A program made the position numbers and the translations under genes. A stretch of 64,000 nucleotides of DNA from Eublepharis macularius (lineage: Eukaryota > Chordata > Lepidosauria > Squamata > Eublepharidae), in NCBI RefSeq assembly GCF_028583425.1, contig NC_072795.1, positions 67,966,001 to 68,030,000 on the forward strand, written 5' to 3'. The notes under the pieces are model-generated. The model was given only the letters and a program-made list of their open reading frames with translations, ran no database searches and was not told the DNA's origin. Positions within the stretch are counted from its first letter, which is position 1; every line of letters begins with the position of its first letter. Shown here piece after piece: positions 49,640-62,069 of this stretch.

Positions 49640-51905
49640 GCACAAGTGCCATCACTAATGTTGCAAACTCTTACCCATTCTGCCACCCAGCCCTCATTAT
49701 CTCTAGATGAATCAACTGCTGCCTAAAATACATGTGGCTGTTGGCTATGGTGTTAGTTTGGAAAGAAATAGGCCGTCTACAGGACAGTATTTGATGTTGC
49801 TTTGTAAGCCACATCCATATTCTTTCTGAAAGCCATTCCCTACCTATGTCTCAGGTGTTTGCCTTCTTTATGGTGTCATGGTGCTAGCAAGCTGGAATTC
49901 CTTCCACTGAAGTGCCTGTTTAGCTGCTGTAGCAGTGCTGCTATTGCCAGGGGGCTTCCTTTCAGGTAAGCACTTGAAGCACAGATGATCTGGTGGATTC
50001 TAGAACTTGCTTTTATTGAATTACGAGCCTTGAACCTTTGAAGATAATAGTAGAATGAAAACAGAATTGCAGATGATTCTTGTATAAATGTGAGTAATCA
50101 GGATGTGCTGGTTCCTCTTGCAATTGTTTGCCTTCAGTCTGTTTTCACTCTTCATTTCATGATTGTAATGCAGGTGAACTGGGACATGTTTGGATTTGCC
50201 AAGTTGTATATATGGTTGACCATTCCACATTGGGAAATTCCAGTATGGTTTACTTGGTACAACAGCCTATTAGGATCTTAGATAAGCTGAATGAGTTGTG
50301 AAGCCCAATTTTTAGGATCAAACTAGATGTTACACTCGAATTCAAGTAAGACTTCCCCCAGCTTTTAACACCCATGCGCACACACTTTCCTTGTGAACTG
50401 TTTCTGCCAAAACCCAGTCCCTTTAAACTGCTTTCCCCACTTGTGACAGCTGTTAAACAGAATGACCCAGAAAAGATAAGCACGCTCACACAGTGCTTTA
50501 ACTCCTAACAGCAACTTGAGGCTTTCCCCCCGCAAAGTGAGAAGGATCTTACATAATCTGCAAGTAATATCTTCTTTGGCCTTAATAGGAGAGGGAAGTT
50601 TAGAGGCCTCTGCTCATCTAGATCTCTGCAATGTGCTGTCAATGTGAGTAGTATCAATTACTGCCATATAGGCCCGTCTCTCTCCATTGGTGCATCTAGG
50701 AATGGGTTAGACTAGGTTCTGAGTGCATTGAAAATTCCTGCACATCTACCCAGGTAATGTTTCACATTTCTTGCCACTTGTTTTAATTGACCACTTTGCT
50801 TGTGAATGTGGCATTTCTTTTACTCTTGGAATCTATCTTGATTTTGTATGTAATTGCAGAATGCTGCCCCCACTGTTCAGTTTTGCCTCAATCCAATCCC
50901 GAGAGGTTATCAAAGAGGGTAGTAAGATATTTTTTGAGAGAGCTTGTCCCCTGCCAGCAATTAGGTGATTTGGAAGGACTACAGAGAGAATTCCTACACA
51001 TCTACCATCATAGCAATAAAGACCTTAACTAGTGTTAATGTATGCATGGATAACTTTTTATTAATTTTTTCAATTTATTAGAAAATATAACTTTTATTCT
51101 CAAAGCAATTCTAAGAGCAATGAAATACTCATAAAATTTACTGTAGAATTTCTTAGCTTCATTAGTAAACAGAGAGGCAGGCAATATGTGAAAAATCTTC
51201 CATCTGAATGGTGAAAAACTTGTTTACCATCACTGACTAGCCAGAGGCTATACATGAAGGTTGTAGTTATAGCGCTATCCAAGTGTTTCTATGCAGTTGA
51301 CCTTTTTTCTTCCAAGTCCCCTTAGATGCCACACAGACTCCCAATATTCATCTAATTTCTGGGCCATGGCAATGCAATTTGTCTCCATGTACACATTGCA
51401 TCCTAAAGCCTTTATATTTTTTTTATTTTCCTCCTTTCCTAGGATCTTTGTTAAATTGTATCGTACTGTACATAATTCCATTTCTTTCATTGTTGGTAGT
51501 ATATGGCCCAGTATGCCACATTTGTCTGTTTGTATAAACCATGAAAAAGCACAAATGTATGTTTCATAAGCCGACTGATATCCCAGTGGAGTGTGTATAA
51601 TTACTCTGTGGTTGTAGATTTATTGCTTCTATTTATTTTGAATCTGATTTATTTGTATATTTTTGTGATCTTATTGAAAAGCAGTTTGTTAGATAAATGA
51701 TTTTTTCCCTGTTGAACTTTCCTGTTTAAGTGTGTATTCTCTCCGCACTTCCATCTTTCATTATTTGCAGAGAGCTAAATTAGTAGTTTCTCAATTAGCG
51801 GTTTGGGGAATGGAGAAAAGCTTACCTTGAAGTGTAACTGGTGTTTTAAACAGGGAGCAAACTGTTGCTCATAAACTATTTTAGTCTGAGTATAGTTTTA
51901 ACTAG
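49640..51905. other. Intergenic, no gene recognised
   Basis: No supportable gene. An AATAAA at 51015-51020 could be a distal CNNM2 polyadenylation signal. The T-rich block at 51051-51080 could be the reversed poly(A) end of an old minus-strand retroposon. At 50310-50335 'ggatcaaactagatgttaca' resembles the end of the transposon at 49193, perhaps a partial relative. Confidence 0.5.
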
Positions 51906-52870
51906 GGCCGATTCCACACCACCTTACCTCCTGCATTTTTTCCGATATTATTGCATCATGTGCGAGGGCGCAGTAATCACCCGCGTGTTCACATCACCTT
52001 CCAACTTCCGTCTTTCTCGCGCAACACCATGATCACATCCCCTCAATAAAACCCACAAGGGGGGCGTGGTTTTGCTGTGAAAAGTCTTGTCTTTTTTTTT
52101 TTTAAATCAAGTGGTCAGTATACCGACACGATACTATCCTGTCCTGTTGAAACCACACCCCGTTAATTGGCGCTGATTGGCTCTTTTTCCAACCACTATC
52201 GATAGTCTGCAGTGATTGGCCCCCTGTTTGGGCGGGCAATTTTGAAATGTTTTTTAATGCTGGGTCCATGGAGTTTTTATCTCTGTTGGTAGTAGGTGGA
52301 TTTTTGGATTGCTCATCATGGCTCCTCGTGAAACCATTTGATTAAGGCGGGTGATCGCCTGTGATCGGGGAGGCGTCACCCACTGCGGACCCGTTGCCCC
52401 ACTACATGACACGGGTTCCGCGATGGGCAATCAACATCCTGGTATGTCCTATGCAGCATTCTCCCCAGCTTTCATCTGGAGATCCACTCTTGCAACATGA
52501 CAGAGCAGTCGAGCCGAAAGCTGACATGACAGCTGGCACAGAAAAATGTTACGATGCGGTCCATTCTTATTCCGGGTAGGTACATGGTGGTTGACTGAGT
52601 AGCGGTGTCGGCATACCGATGAATTGCCCTTCCTTTTTTTCCTTTAAGTGCGGGGGCGGGGCCGCGGAGATGAGGGGTGCGGATTGATTGGGTGATGCTT
52701 TAGGGGATGGATGATTTAATGAGCTAATAGCGCGATGAAATCGCGGTGGTCTGCTGTGACGCCATAGCGGTACCATTATGATTTTTTTTTAAAAAACGTG
52801 TGAACAGAGGAATGTGTAACGCGGCAGCAGCGAAAAACTAGCGCTAAAACTAGGTAGTGTGGAATCGGCC
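51906..52870. mobile_element. DNA transposon with 14-bp TIRs (965 bp)
   Basis: GGCCGATTCCACAC at 51906-51919 and its exact inverse GTGTGGAATCGGCC at 52857-52870 delimit the element. The interior is unlike the surroundings, rich in CpG (gcgcgatgaaatcgcggtgg; ttccgcgatgggcaatc). A start-like 'catcatggctcctcgtgaaa' near 52316 might be a leftover of a coding region. The TIR resembles that of the element at 1804 (GGCYRTTTTCACAY). No clean TSD was found, possibly because another insertion abuts the right end. Confidence 0.75.
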
Positions 52871-52871
52871 A

Positions 52872-53050
52872 AAGTAGCCATGTTGGCTTGCAGTAGAACA
52901 GCAAGATTTTAGTCCAGTGGCAACTTTAGAGATGAACAAGCTTTTTGAGAGTCAAAGCTCCCATCTGAAGAAGGGAACTTGGACTCTCAAAAGCTTACAC
53001 TCTGAAAAGCTTATTGGTCTCTAAAGTTGCCACTGGACTCAAATTGTGCT
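52872..53050. mobile_element. Short Penelope-like fold-back insertion
   Basis: 'gtccagtggcaactttagag' and 'atgaacaagctttttgagag' near 52913-52952 are repeated inverted as 'ctctcaaaagcttacactct' and 'ctctaaagttgccactggac' at 52984-53039. The edge 'agtagccatgttggcttgca' matches the edge of the copy at 55421 and resembles the ends of the Penelope-like element at 40139. Only the fold-back terminal part is present. Confidence 0.65.
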
Positions 53051-53700
53051 GTTAGTGTGAATGATGTTCTGTTAGTTGCACATTATAGGGAGCAGGAAAA
53101 AGTTCACTACAAAGCTACTAACTAAGAGACAAGAATCCCTAATCACTGGAAGACTGAAAATCACTGTTGCTTAATAGGCAGCCTATAGACCAAATGAAGC
53201 CTAGGTGACTAGTCCTCTAAGCTGCTGCTACTTCTCTTTTCTCCCCCACTGTCACTGTTATCACTACCTCTATTTCAGTTGCTTCTCATTCCTGGCTCCC
53301 TTGTTTCTGCATGCTGTTGAACATGTCCAATGGCCTAAGAAATTATGGCAAGTGTGGGAATGCTATTTGCTATATAGCTTTTGCTGAATTCTAGTTTATA
53401 TGCAACATGTTTTCACTGAGTCATCCTTCCTAGTGCTTGTAAAATCCTATATATAGAAATATGGTTTCCCACTTGACATTTTACATGCGTATTTTTACAT
53501 CTGAGTCTGAATCTCAGCAGCTGCGGAGAACATGCCCTCAAAGTCTCTGGAGCTCTTTCTGGGCTAGTCACTTTGAAACTATTCCTGTATCAACTTTGTT
53601 TGTGGACTGGGGTATGGGTAGCTTAATGGCTTGGAGCTCATGCAACATTTTGAATTTTAGTCACACTGTTGCCAGATGGAGGCTGCCATCCATCTGATGG
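53051..53700. other. Intergenic, nothing recognised
   Basis: No exon, RNA or transposon could be supported between the Penelope-like insertion and the hAT element. Confidence 0.6.
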
Positions 53701-53708
53701 GTCTAAAA

Positions 53709-53895
53709 CAGGGGTCGCCAACCTGCGGCCCGCGGGCCACATGCGGCTCCCAAGCTCTTTCTGTGCGGCCCTCCAACCTGCTTATTTGCTGCTATCACCC
53801 TGCAATTTTGTTGCATTTTGAGTTAAGCTGTGGCCCTCTTTAGGCACTGGGCACTCTAATGCGGCCCCCATGTGCCAAAAGGTTGGGGATCCCTG
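53709..53895. mobile_element. Short hAT transposon (187 bp, perfect 8-bp TSD)
   Basis: Starts CAGGGGTCGCCAACCT and ends AGGTTGGGGATCCCTG, inverted with two or three mismatches. GTCTAAAA flanks it exactly on both sides (53701-53708, 53896-53903). The interior reads 'gcggcccgcgggccacatgc' and 'atgcggcccccatgtgcc', a pattern shared with Charlie-like hAT MITEs of vertebrates. Looks young. Confidence 0.92.
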
Positions 53896-53903
53896 GTCTA
53901 AAA

Positions 53904-55408
53904 GATCTCAGGAGCAGAGGGGTGTGTGTGTAGCTTTCACGTCTTCCAGTAGTTGTTCCTGGCATCATCCTTTCCTGTGGCCTGTTGCTGTACTGATCTA
54001 TTGGTTTTCCAAACACTAATAGGAGCCTTACAATACTTCAGTAAAAAAATGAATGAATGTGGAAGGACAAATTTCAAAAACCGTAGTGGGGGAGGGAACT
54101 TTGGCACGCAACTGGTAAACTTCAGCTGCAATTAACAGGCAAAACTTGTCTTCAGAACAGACGACGTGAGAATCTTAGAAATACATTGAGGAACAGACTT
54201 ACCCTACCTTGTGAGTCACTAGAGGGTGGTATTTTAGGAGAAATGGAGTCAAGACAGGACCACAGTTAGAATTGCTGTTCTTGTTATCTGACAAAACCCT
54301 GGTGTAAACTTAAGTACAACTTACTGGCAATTACTGACTTTAAAGGGAAAACAGCACATTAATATTCTTCAGAAATACAGCAAAGTAGGATATAGTCAAA
54401 CTATAAGATAATAGAGCAAGGTAATACCCAAATACTGTCTTTGTGCCCTCCCAACTGCCTTGATAGTATAGCTGATGTTGGGTTCTGCATAACTGTTGTG
54501 AATATTGATATTTTATACCTGCATCCTACCCCTTCCTCCATATTGCTCACTATGACAAAAGTTGTGCTTTGCCCTTTTAATTTTCAGAACAGCTTTGTGG
54601 CCCTGAAACAGTTTCTGTGCCATGTCCACAGAGCCATCTCAGGATTTGACCTCCATCCGCATGGGGCTGTAGAAAAGGAGGGAGGATCTGTCAAATTGCC
54701 TGTGTTTTTGCAAAAAGCAGCTACACTTTTCACTTCTTGTACTTTGAGTAAAAGGTAGTACTAGAAACCAAAAGGTACACATTTTTGAATGTTACTCTTG
54801 AGTTGCTTGCGTGGATGGAGAACCAAATGCAACAAATACAATCTGCTTTTTAACATGTTCTATATTTGATCTAATCGCCTTGCCCTGCTCTTCAACCCCT
54901 CTCAGTTCTCCCCAAGTACCAGATCTTCTAACTCCATTTGTTCTCATTTATATCTTCAATGATAGCAGTTTAACTTTTTCTTCTTTCTGGCAAAGTAAAA
55001 AGAAAGATCTGCTCTCAAATGCCAACACAAACTCTATATTGCTGTGAGCTTTCACTGTTTATTGTGATTCTCCATTCCTTGTATTCCTCTTGATCTGTCT
55101 TTCACTTTTTCAGCATCCATTGTCAGCTCAGCACGCACACATGCACACAATCTTACAATGTAAAGTCAGAATCCATATGAGGCAACTGTTTGTCTTTGAC
55201 CTCTTGAACAATAAAATTTTTCTCTTGCTTGTGACCACCTCTGCTTACATAAACAAAGCCATTTGCTTTCAGACTCTAAGTTGGAAGCTCATAAACTTTT
55301 AAAAAAGGTAATCTTTTACACCCCCCTCCCCAAAATGGAACTTCAGCTAATAACAATTTTGCATGTGGGGGGCTTTCTTTTGAAAGAGGAATTATTTATA
55401 AAGAATAC
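53904..55408. other. Intergenic, nothing recognised
   Basis: AT-rich sequence with short unsupported frames. No repeat ends with TSDs were seen. Confidence 0.6.
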
Positions 55409-55420
55409 TACAATGTTTTA

Positions 55421-55607
55421 GTCTCAGGTGAGTAGCCATCTTGGTCTGCAGTAGAAAGCAAGGTTCAAGTCCAATGTCACCTTCAAGACCCACATTTTCA
55501 GGGTGTAAGTTTTCAAGAGTCAGTTATCTGACAATTTGACTCTCAAAAGCTTATACCCTGAAAATCCTATTAGTCTTGAAGGTGTCACAGGACTCAACTC
55601 TTGCTAT
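55421..55607. mobile_element. Short Penelope-like fold-back insertion (12-bp TSD)
   Basis: Perfect duplications TACAATGTTTTA lie at 55409-55420 and 55608-55619. Inside, 'cattttcagggtgtaagttt' pairs inverted with 'aaaagcttataccctgaaaa', and 'caaggttcaagtccaatgtc' with 'gtgtcacaggactcaactct'. The edge 'gagtagccatcttggtctgc' matches the copy at 52872 (agtagccatgttggcttgc). Long TSD plus fold-back is the same pattern as the other Penelope-like copies here. Confidence 0.8.
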
Positions 55608-55619
55608 TACAATGTTTTA

Positions 55620-58600
55620 CGAATTTCTTTCTCTGACAGTATTTAAGCTAAACTTTTCAAAAGAAGAACAACCTTTAACTTTAGCAGAATGACCAGAAAG
55701 CACAAGACAGGAAATCGCACCCCCTGTTTATAAGAATTGGGGTTGGCTGCTAGTTGTACTACCATGTTGGACTTTCATAGCGGTGTGTGGGGGGTGAGAT
55801 TGTACTATGATTTGTTTAGATTCTGCCCTTTATTGGTAGTATTGTGGATTGACAGGAAGGATGGGGACACACATGTAACACATACTTAATTTTTAACCTG
55901 TTCCGTATCTGCTGTTTCTTGTCATGGGATGCTAGTGTTGTCATTGTTCATTAACATTTCCTTTTCTCCTCTCAATACCCATAAAACCGTCTGCCTGTTC
56001 ATTGTATTACATGGACACTCAGTCAAATAGGAGGGAGTGCTTTCAGGAACAGAGCTTACTAAGAGAGTCCCCAGTTCACCCCAACGATGTACAGACCAAG
56101 GGAGATCTATTCTAATAGTCATACCTACCATTATTATTTATGCCTATACCCGTGTCCCTAACATGCTAGGTGGAAAAGGAACAGTTGGCTTGGATATCAC
56201 CCAATATAAGAATTAAATAGTACCCAAATGAAAAGTCAGTCTGTCTCTGTGGTGAAGTAGGTGCCAAAGAGTACAGGAAACAATGCAGGGGCTAAAAGTT
56301 GCTGCTTTCCCACTAGTAAGTGGGCAAGAGAAATTTAGACTCCTTGTTCAGCTTTAAATGGTTCTTGCTGGTGGTTTAAATAAATTCTGGAGAATGTTTT
56401 TAGCTAGTGTAAACAATTTAGATAGACATTGCCCTTCCAGAAATTCAATATATAAATGCAACACTGATCAAAAGTTTTTTTAAAAGCTTACCAGTGCTCT
56501 TTAAGTAATATTCTGAATTCAAGAACAGAACTAGCCATGGAAAAGATTTCCAGAGCTTTCTAGAAAACTCAGAACGCTTTCTCACCAAAAATATCATGTC
56601 CTAGAGGGGCACTATTCCCTTAGTTCGCTCCATGCCACTGCCAGACAGCTCCCAGAAACTAAGGTTCCAGAGAGTTCACAGTGGGGCAGGAGGGAGGGAT
56701 GTGTGCTTGCACAACAGTTAACAGGTAAGCGCAACCCTGTTTTCATCTTCATGGCTTCTGTGTAGTCCCACATTGGAAGAGTAGCAAGCTCACTAACAGA
56801 AGGAGGTAGGTGTGAAGCTCTCAAAGTAAGAGACTACGGAGGACTGCTGGGGAGACAGCCACACTACATAAAGAGCATCGAACAGTCATGCACTCAAGAC
56901 AGAATGTGATAGCCTCTACCAATCCACAAAGGAAGGGTTGTTTGAAGATACTGCCAGCCTGAATAACTAATAAAATGACAGCATTGTGAGATATGAGGAC
57001 TGAAAACCAGCCCCTGCTCGGGAACCAAGGCACTGGACACATTAATGTTGGGAAACTTTATGAATGGGGAGACATAGATTAGAACCCGCAATGTCTTCAT
57101 TCCACAAGTGGAAGTGCTGCACAAGAAGCATCAGGGTGATGTAAAAAATTAACAAGAGGTTAAATCCCTTCTTGGAATATCTTTGGTTATCCAGTAAGGA
57201 AGAGGAATGTTTAGAGTGAGTCCCAACCAAAGGCCAGAACAGCAGCAGCAGCACAAGAAGCAGGGTCCATGTCCTGTCATGGCATCAGCAGAGACTCTTA
57301 TACACTTAGAAGTGCAAGATATGGTAGTCAAGGAGTGGCAATTGCCACTCAGAAAAACCTTGAGACTACTGCTATAGTGCAGGAAAAGGAGCTGACCAAA
57401 AATTGCTGACGTCATCAGCGGGAGTGAAAACATAGCAGATCTGCACCAAAATGATGACTACAGTGAAGCAGGCCCGATAGGGCAAAGAAAGGATGGACAG
57501 TATGCACTGTAAATGAACTTGCTGCTCACAGAGCAATCTGCACAGCAAGACCAGTGGGGGGGGGGACAGACGACGACGATATACAAACAGATTACCTTGC
57601 CAGTAAATTAGAAGGGTATTCTTCAATGACAGAAGGTCCCTGGCAGCCAAGGATTTTTAAAAAAAGGGCAGGGCATGGTCTGTAACAGTGTATGGCAAGG
57701 CCAAATAGTCTTTGCCTCCAATCTAGAAGTTGGCGCGAGTTAGTTGAGGAAAATATACTTGCAATGCATTGCAGGATGTGGAGCATTTGCTCTAAAACAA
57801 AAGACAAAGAAAAGTAAGGTACGTCTAGTGCTCTAGGTGAAGGCAATTGGAGTATGACAAACTCATTTTGCAGAAGACCAGGAACCACCTGGAGACACAC
57901 CGTCTTGGCAAAGCCCCCATGCTGCAGGAGCGGCCCCTGAGATGGCACTAATTTCCAGAGGCACAGCATCAAAAGAGTGCCATGGGAAAAACATGGTGCT
58001 AAGACCACAAGAATGGTGTACATATGTTCTATTTAGGAAATAAGAAAACAAATCTGGGTTATCACTTGAAGTGTGAAAACTTAAACCAAAGTCCAAATTC
58101 TGTCAAGATGTCACATTTCATAAGCAGCCAAGGCCTAACCCCATAGAAAAAGGGAGCATTGGAATTCTGCCATTTGCAGTTTGCATCCCCAACAGCAGAG
58201 GGACTCTCTCCAGGAAGGATAGAAACAAGATGTATGAATAAGGCAACCAAGCAAAACTATAAAGACCACAATACACAAAAATAGATCACCTGGACCTGAA
58301 ATGGGCTTTTTCACCTGTCCCCCGTAACAAGTAAGAAACGCTCAAAATAACATCCATTTTTCTATCTTGGGGGAGTGTTGAATTGACTGGTTTAATTAAT
58401 GGGAAGACAGGCAAGCTCCTCTGAGAGGAGAGGTAGAGAAGACTTTGAATCTGAGCCCACAAAGCAACATAGATACAAAAAAGAATTGTAGGAAACCTGT
58501 GAGTGGCAGCAGACCACTGAATTTTTACTTTCTCTCGTAGAGTAAATCACCAATGAGTATAGACAAATGCATTTACAGGATTCGACAGCAAGGAGTGTTT

Positions 58601-58935
58601 TCCATCTGGACTGAAGAATTTAGTCTCTGTGCAAAGTCACAGTAACAACCACTACTTTTTAAAACACACACAAAGTCCTAGTGTGGGATAAGGCAATCTA
58701 AAACACTGGCCCAGATTAAAGGAACAGGATGGGTTAAAAAGCGTTTCATGCTCCCTTCAAAAGGGATGGTAAAAGGATCATAATGACCTGTTGATTAGCA
58801 TCTTAAAGGAAAATTGCAGCAGGAGAATTCTGCCTCTCGTAAGCTAACAGTTTACAGCATTCACACTCTACAAGGATTGAATTAGAGATGATGTGCTACT
58901 TAATCTGCAGGCTGTCAACAACAACTGTGTGTATA
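55620..58935. other. Intergenic, nothing recognised
   Basis: No supported gene. Several minus-strand frames at 56612-58250 overlap one another and have no family motifs. This could include distal NT5C2 3' UTR, but the nearer polyadenylation signals make that unlikely. Confidence 0.5.
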
Positions 58936-59176
58936 GTAATAATAACATTCGATTTATATACCGCCCTTCAGGACGACTTAACACCCACTTTGAACAGTTT
59001 ACAAATGTTATTATTATCCCCCAACAATCACCCTATGAGGTGGGTGGGGCTGAGAGAGCTCCAAAGAGCTGTGACTAGCCCAAGGTCACCCAGCTGGCTT
59101 CAAGTGGAGGAGTGGGGAATCAAACCTGGTTCTCCAGATTGGAGTCCCATGCTCTTAACCACTACAAACTGGCTAG
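58936..59176 (-). repeat. tRNA-derived SINE, minus strand
   Basis: Minus strand reads CTAGCCAGTTTGTAGTGGTT (A-box head), GGTTTGATTCCCC (B box), 'gtgaccttgggctagtcaca' and 'cccacccacctcatagggtg', ending in an 'atcgaatgttattattacta' tail. Same family as 13064 and 42521, opposite orientation. Confidence 0.82.
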
Positions 59177-60689
59177 TCCCCAATGTGTGCCTGCACAGAA
59201 GGCACAAAGATATATAAGACGGTAACTGCATACTTGTCAAAAAGATACTCTCTCATCTTTAAAAACTCAGGAAACTTAAGTAAGCATTCCTTGAAAGAAC
59301 ATTATTCTCTGGCTGACTTCAAAACAGATAGGGTACATGTGAGCTTGCAGATACTACATACAAAAAGTGATGACTAGAACACATCAATTTTCAAATGCCC
59401 ACTTCAGTTCCACCTCCAATTAATCCTATTATTTCCTATCCCCTTGTTTAAATCTGGTTTACAACTTTATTAAGAAAAAGACATATTATTAGAGTCAGAA
59501 TTGTGTATTGGCTGTGTGTACTGGGTGTACCACAACAGATTATGGTAAATAAGCAAACTGTCACAAGTGACTTGTTCCCTTGGCCATGGTGTCCACAACA
59601 TTGTGAAAGCTACTGCTTTATAAGACATCATGACACCACTAGCACCCCCACCCCCACCCCCAATTTGTTTAGTCAAGCAACCAACCCCACACAAGAACTA
59701 TTCCAGGACAGACCTACTAACTATGGAAGATCTGCCCATGAACATTTTTCCTCTTTCAGCTGCACATCTCAGCCTGCTCAAAAAAGGAATAGTTCTCTTA
59801 CAAATGATCATCATCCAAATTCCCATTTTTCAGACTCAAGAAACTGATGTTCCAGCAGCTCTTGCCTAACCTCAAGAATCGTCTAGACCAGCTTAACATC
59901 CATCCCCTGAAAACCAAGATGATTCTATTTCTCCTGCAGCCCTTATGTGGAACTGTTTATCCCAGCAATAGTTCTGAGTATGAAGAAACAGATGGCTGCT
60001 GATAAAAGACCGTTATTACTCTGACAGCCAAAGAAGAAAACTAAGGTGATTATAATTCTTCTCAAGCTGTATCAGCAAATACCTTGATAATGCTCACCTA
60101 TCAATCTTCACTTCAATCTGCATGTATTTATTTAGCATAGCAACAAAGAGTAAGCTCCACGATTCCAAACTTGGACAGGATGAGTACAGAGGAGTGAACT
60201 GCTGGCAAACATTGGCTATGTTTAATGGAGAGAAGATCATCAGCTTATTCCTAGTTCTGCCAGCCTCCAGCAGGTATTAGTAGGGGATGGCATGGCACTA
60301 GTGGGACCAGGTTTCTAGAAACCTGAGAACATGTTCTCAGCTTGTATGCTGTAGGTGATGAACTGCAACTTTCCTAAACTGTGGCATTATAGCTCTTCAT
60401 GCTTTTTACCACTTCAGCCTTAACTACCTCTCTGGCTCAAACCCTGCATCTAACTAGCAATCAGTAATTGTTGCACAACTGATTATGGGATTGAAAAATA
60501 ACCATAGTACCTTTACATTTCATGAAAGAGCAGGGTTCTTTCACCATTGTCTTCAGAATAATTATGAGTAATTTATCTCATTATTACAGCCTCTCTCCTT
60601 TGCATATATCGCTCATTAGCAATGCACTACAAAACAGTGTTGAATGTTCTTTTCAGCATCTTCTAGTGACACATCATTGCAGTTCATTA

Positions 60690-62069
60690 TGAAACCCCAT
60701 AATTTATTAATCTGCAGATTTACAACAGCACCAGATTGTCCTGCCATTCTGCAGTTCAATGTACTTTAATAATGGAAGAAAATTACAATTAGCTGATTGA
60801 AAACAAAGATCAAATACCTTAAAATAGGGCTTCTTTTTCTATCTCCTATACCTGAATGGCACAGTATGATAAGGGATGTGCTGCACCCCAGGAAACAGTA
60901 TATGTTGCCTGTTTGCACGAAGACAGAAGCAGGCTCTCTTTGCAGTACAGGGTAACCCAGAAGAAACGTGCTTTTCAACTTAACAGACAGAACTCATGGA
61001 CAGGATGACATGCCAGACTCTGAGACTCAGGTATAAACAAGAAGACAAATGCTGTAGGCCTTCAATTACTCTCATTCTTGGAATGGAGGTAAAGAGCAGC
61101 TGTAGCATGGACATCCAGGAGAAGGCCTCTGCTTCCTCTTTGTCCAGGCTTCTGGACCCTGCATTTTCATTTAGTAGGACCCCACATGAGAGATTAGTGA
61201 CTGCCAGCTGCACTGAGAAGCTTACAGGATATTCTTTAAAGTCCACAGCATTACAACAGTAAGGCCAGGAGAGGTGGTATAGACAATTCTTTCCCCTCCA
61301 TAAATGGTTTCGGTTTTTTATCACTTTAGGATATACTGGTGTTTAGGTGTCTCTTGCCAGTGGGGAGGGACTCAGGCCAAAATACAAGCACATGGCATAA
61401 GGACCATTTTAGAAAGTCCTAGAAGACATGCATCACATGCCAGAGATGGAGATAACATAAGCTTCAGAATCTCAGCAGGCAAACTAGCTATCTAATAATA
61501 AAAAAATATGTAGCATGATAGCCTTTTAAAACCATCAATTACAGAAAAGGACCAGAAGCAGAAATCCACTATAATGAGGATAGAGAACAAACCATTTCAA
61601 AAACCAAGTTGTGCTTGTCAGGGGTAGATTAAGCCCTGGAATCACTGTAATTCCCACACATCTGGTATTAGGATACATCTTTGTCCTAAAACTGAGAATC
61701 AAAAGGTACCAGGTCTTATGATGCACTGACACTGGACCACTGGGGGTGCTGCAGGGCCTGTAACACCCTAGCTACAATAACTGCAAACCATCCCTTGAGA
61801 AGCAGTTTTAACAAAATGCAGCAATGGAAGAGGCAGAACACACAAGCATGCCCCGCTCCCATATTCTACAGGTGAAGTAATGGAGTTAGGCACCTGTGAC
61901 TGGTCCTACCTTGTCCAGTACAATTTTTTTGACATTTGGAATACATCTGCTGATTAGTGTGAATTTTGTTATCACCCCCAACCCTAATCCCAGGTTTCTG
62001 AAGTGGGAGTCTGTTCCTGTCAATCACTGCTACAGCCATGCTGTATGTCAAGTTGTCCACATTTCTTCT
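60690..62069 (-). other. NT5C2: NT5C2 3' UTR (extent uncertain)
   Basis: Begins directly after the NT5C2 stop. The first AATAAA on the minus strand that I find is at 60708-60703, giving a UTR of about 1.37 kb. A second is at 59471-59466. No recognisable repeats interrupt 60700-62069. Confidence 0.45.
60703..60708 (-). terminator. NT5C2: Candidate NT5C2 polyadenylation signal AATAAA
   Basis: TTTATT on the plus strand, AATAAA on the minus strand, about 1.36 kb after the stop codon. It is followed on the minus strand by sequence with a GATGTGTCACT element that could serve downstream. An alternative lies at 59471-59466. Confidence 0.4.
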
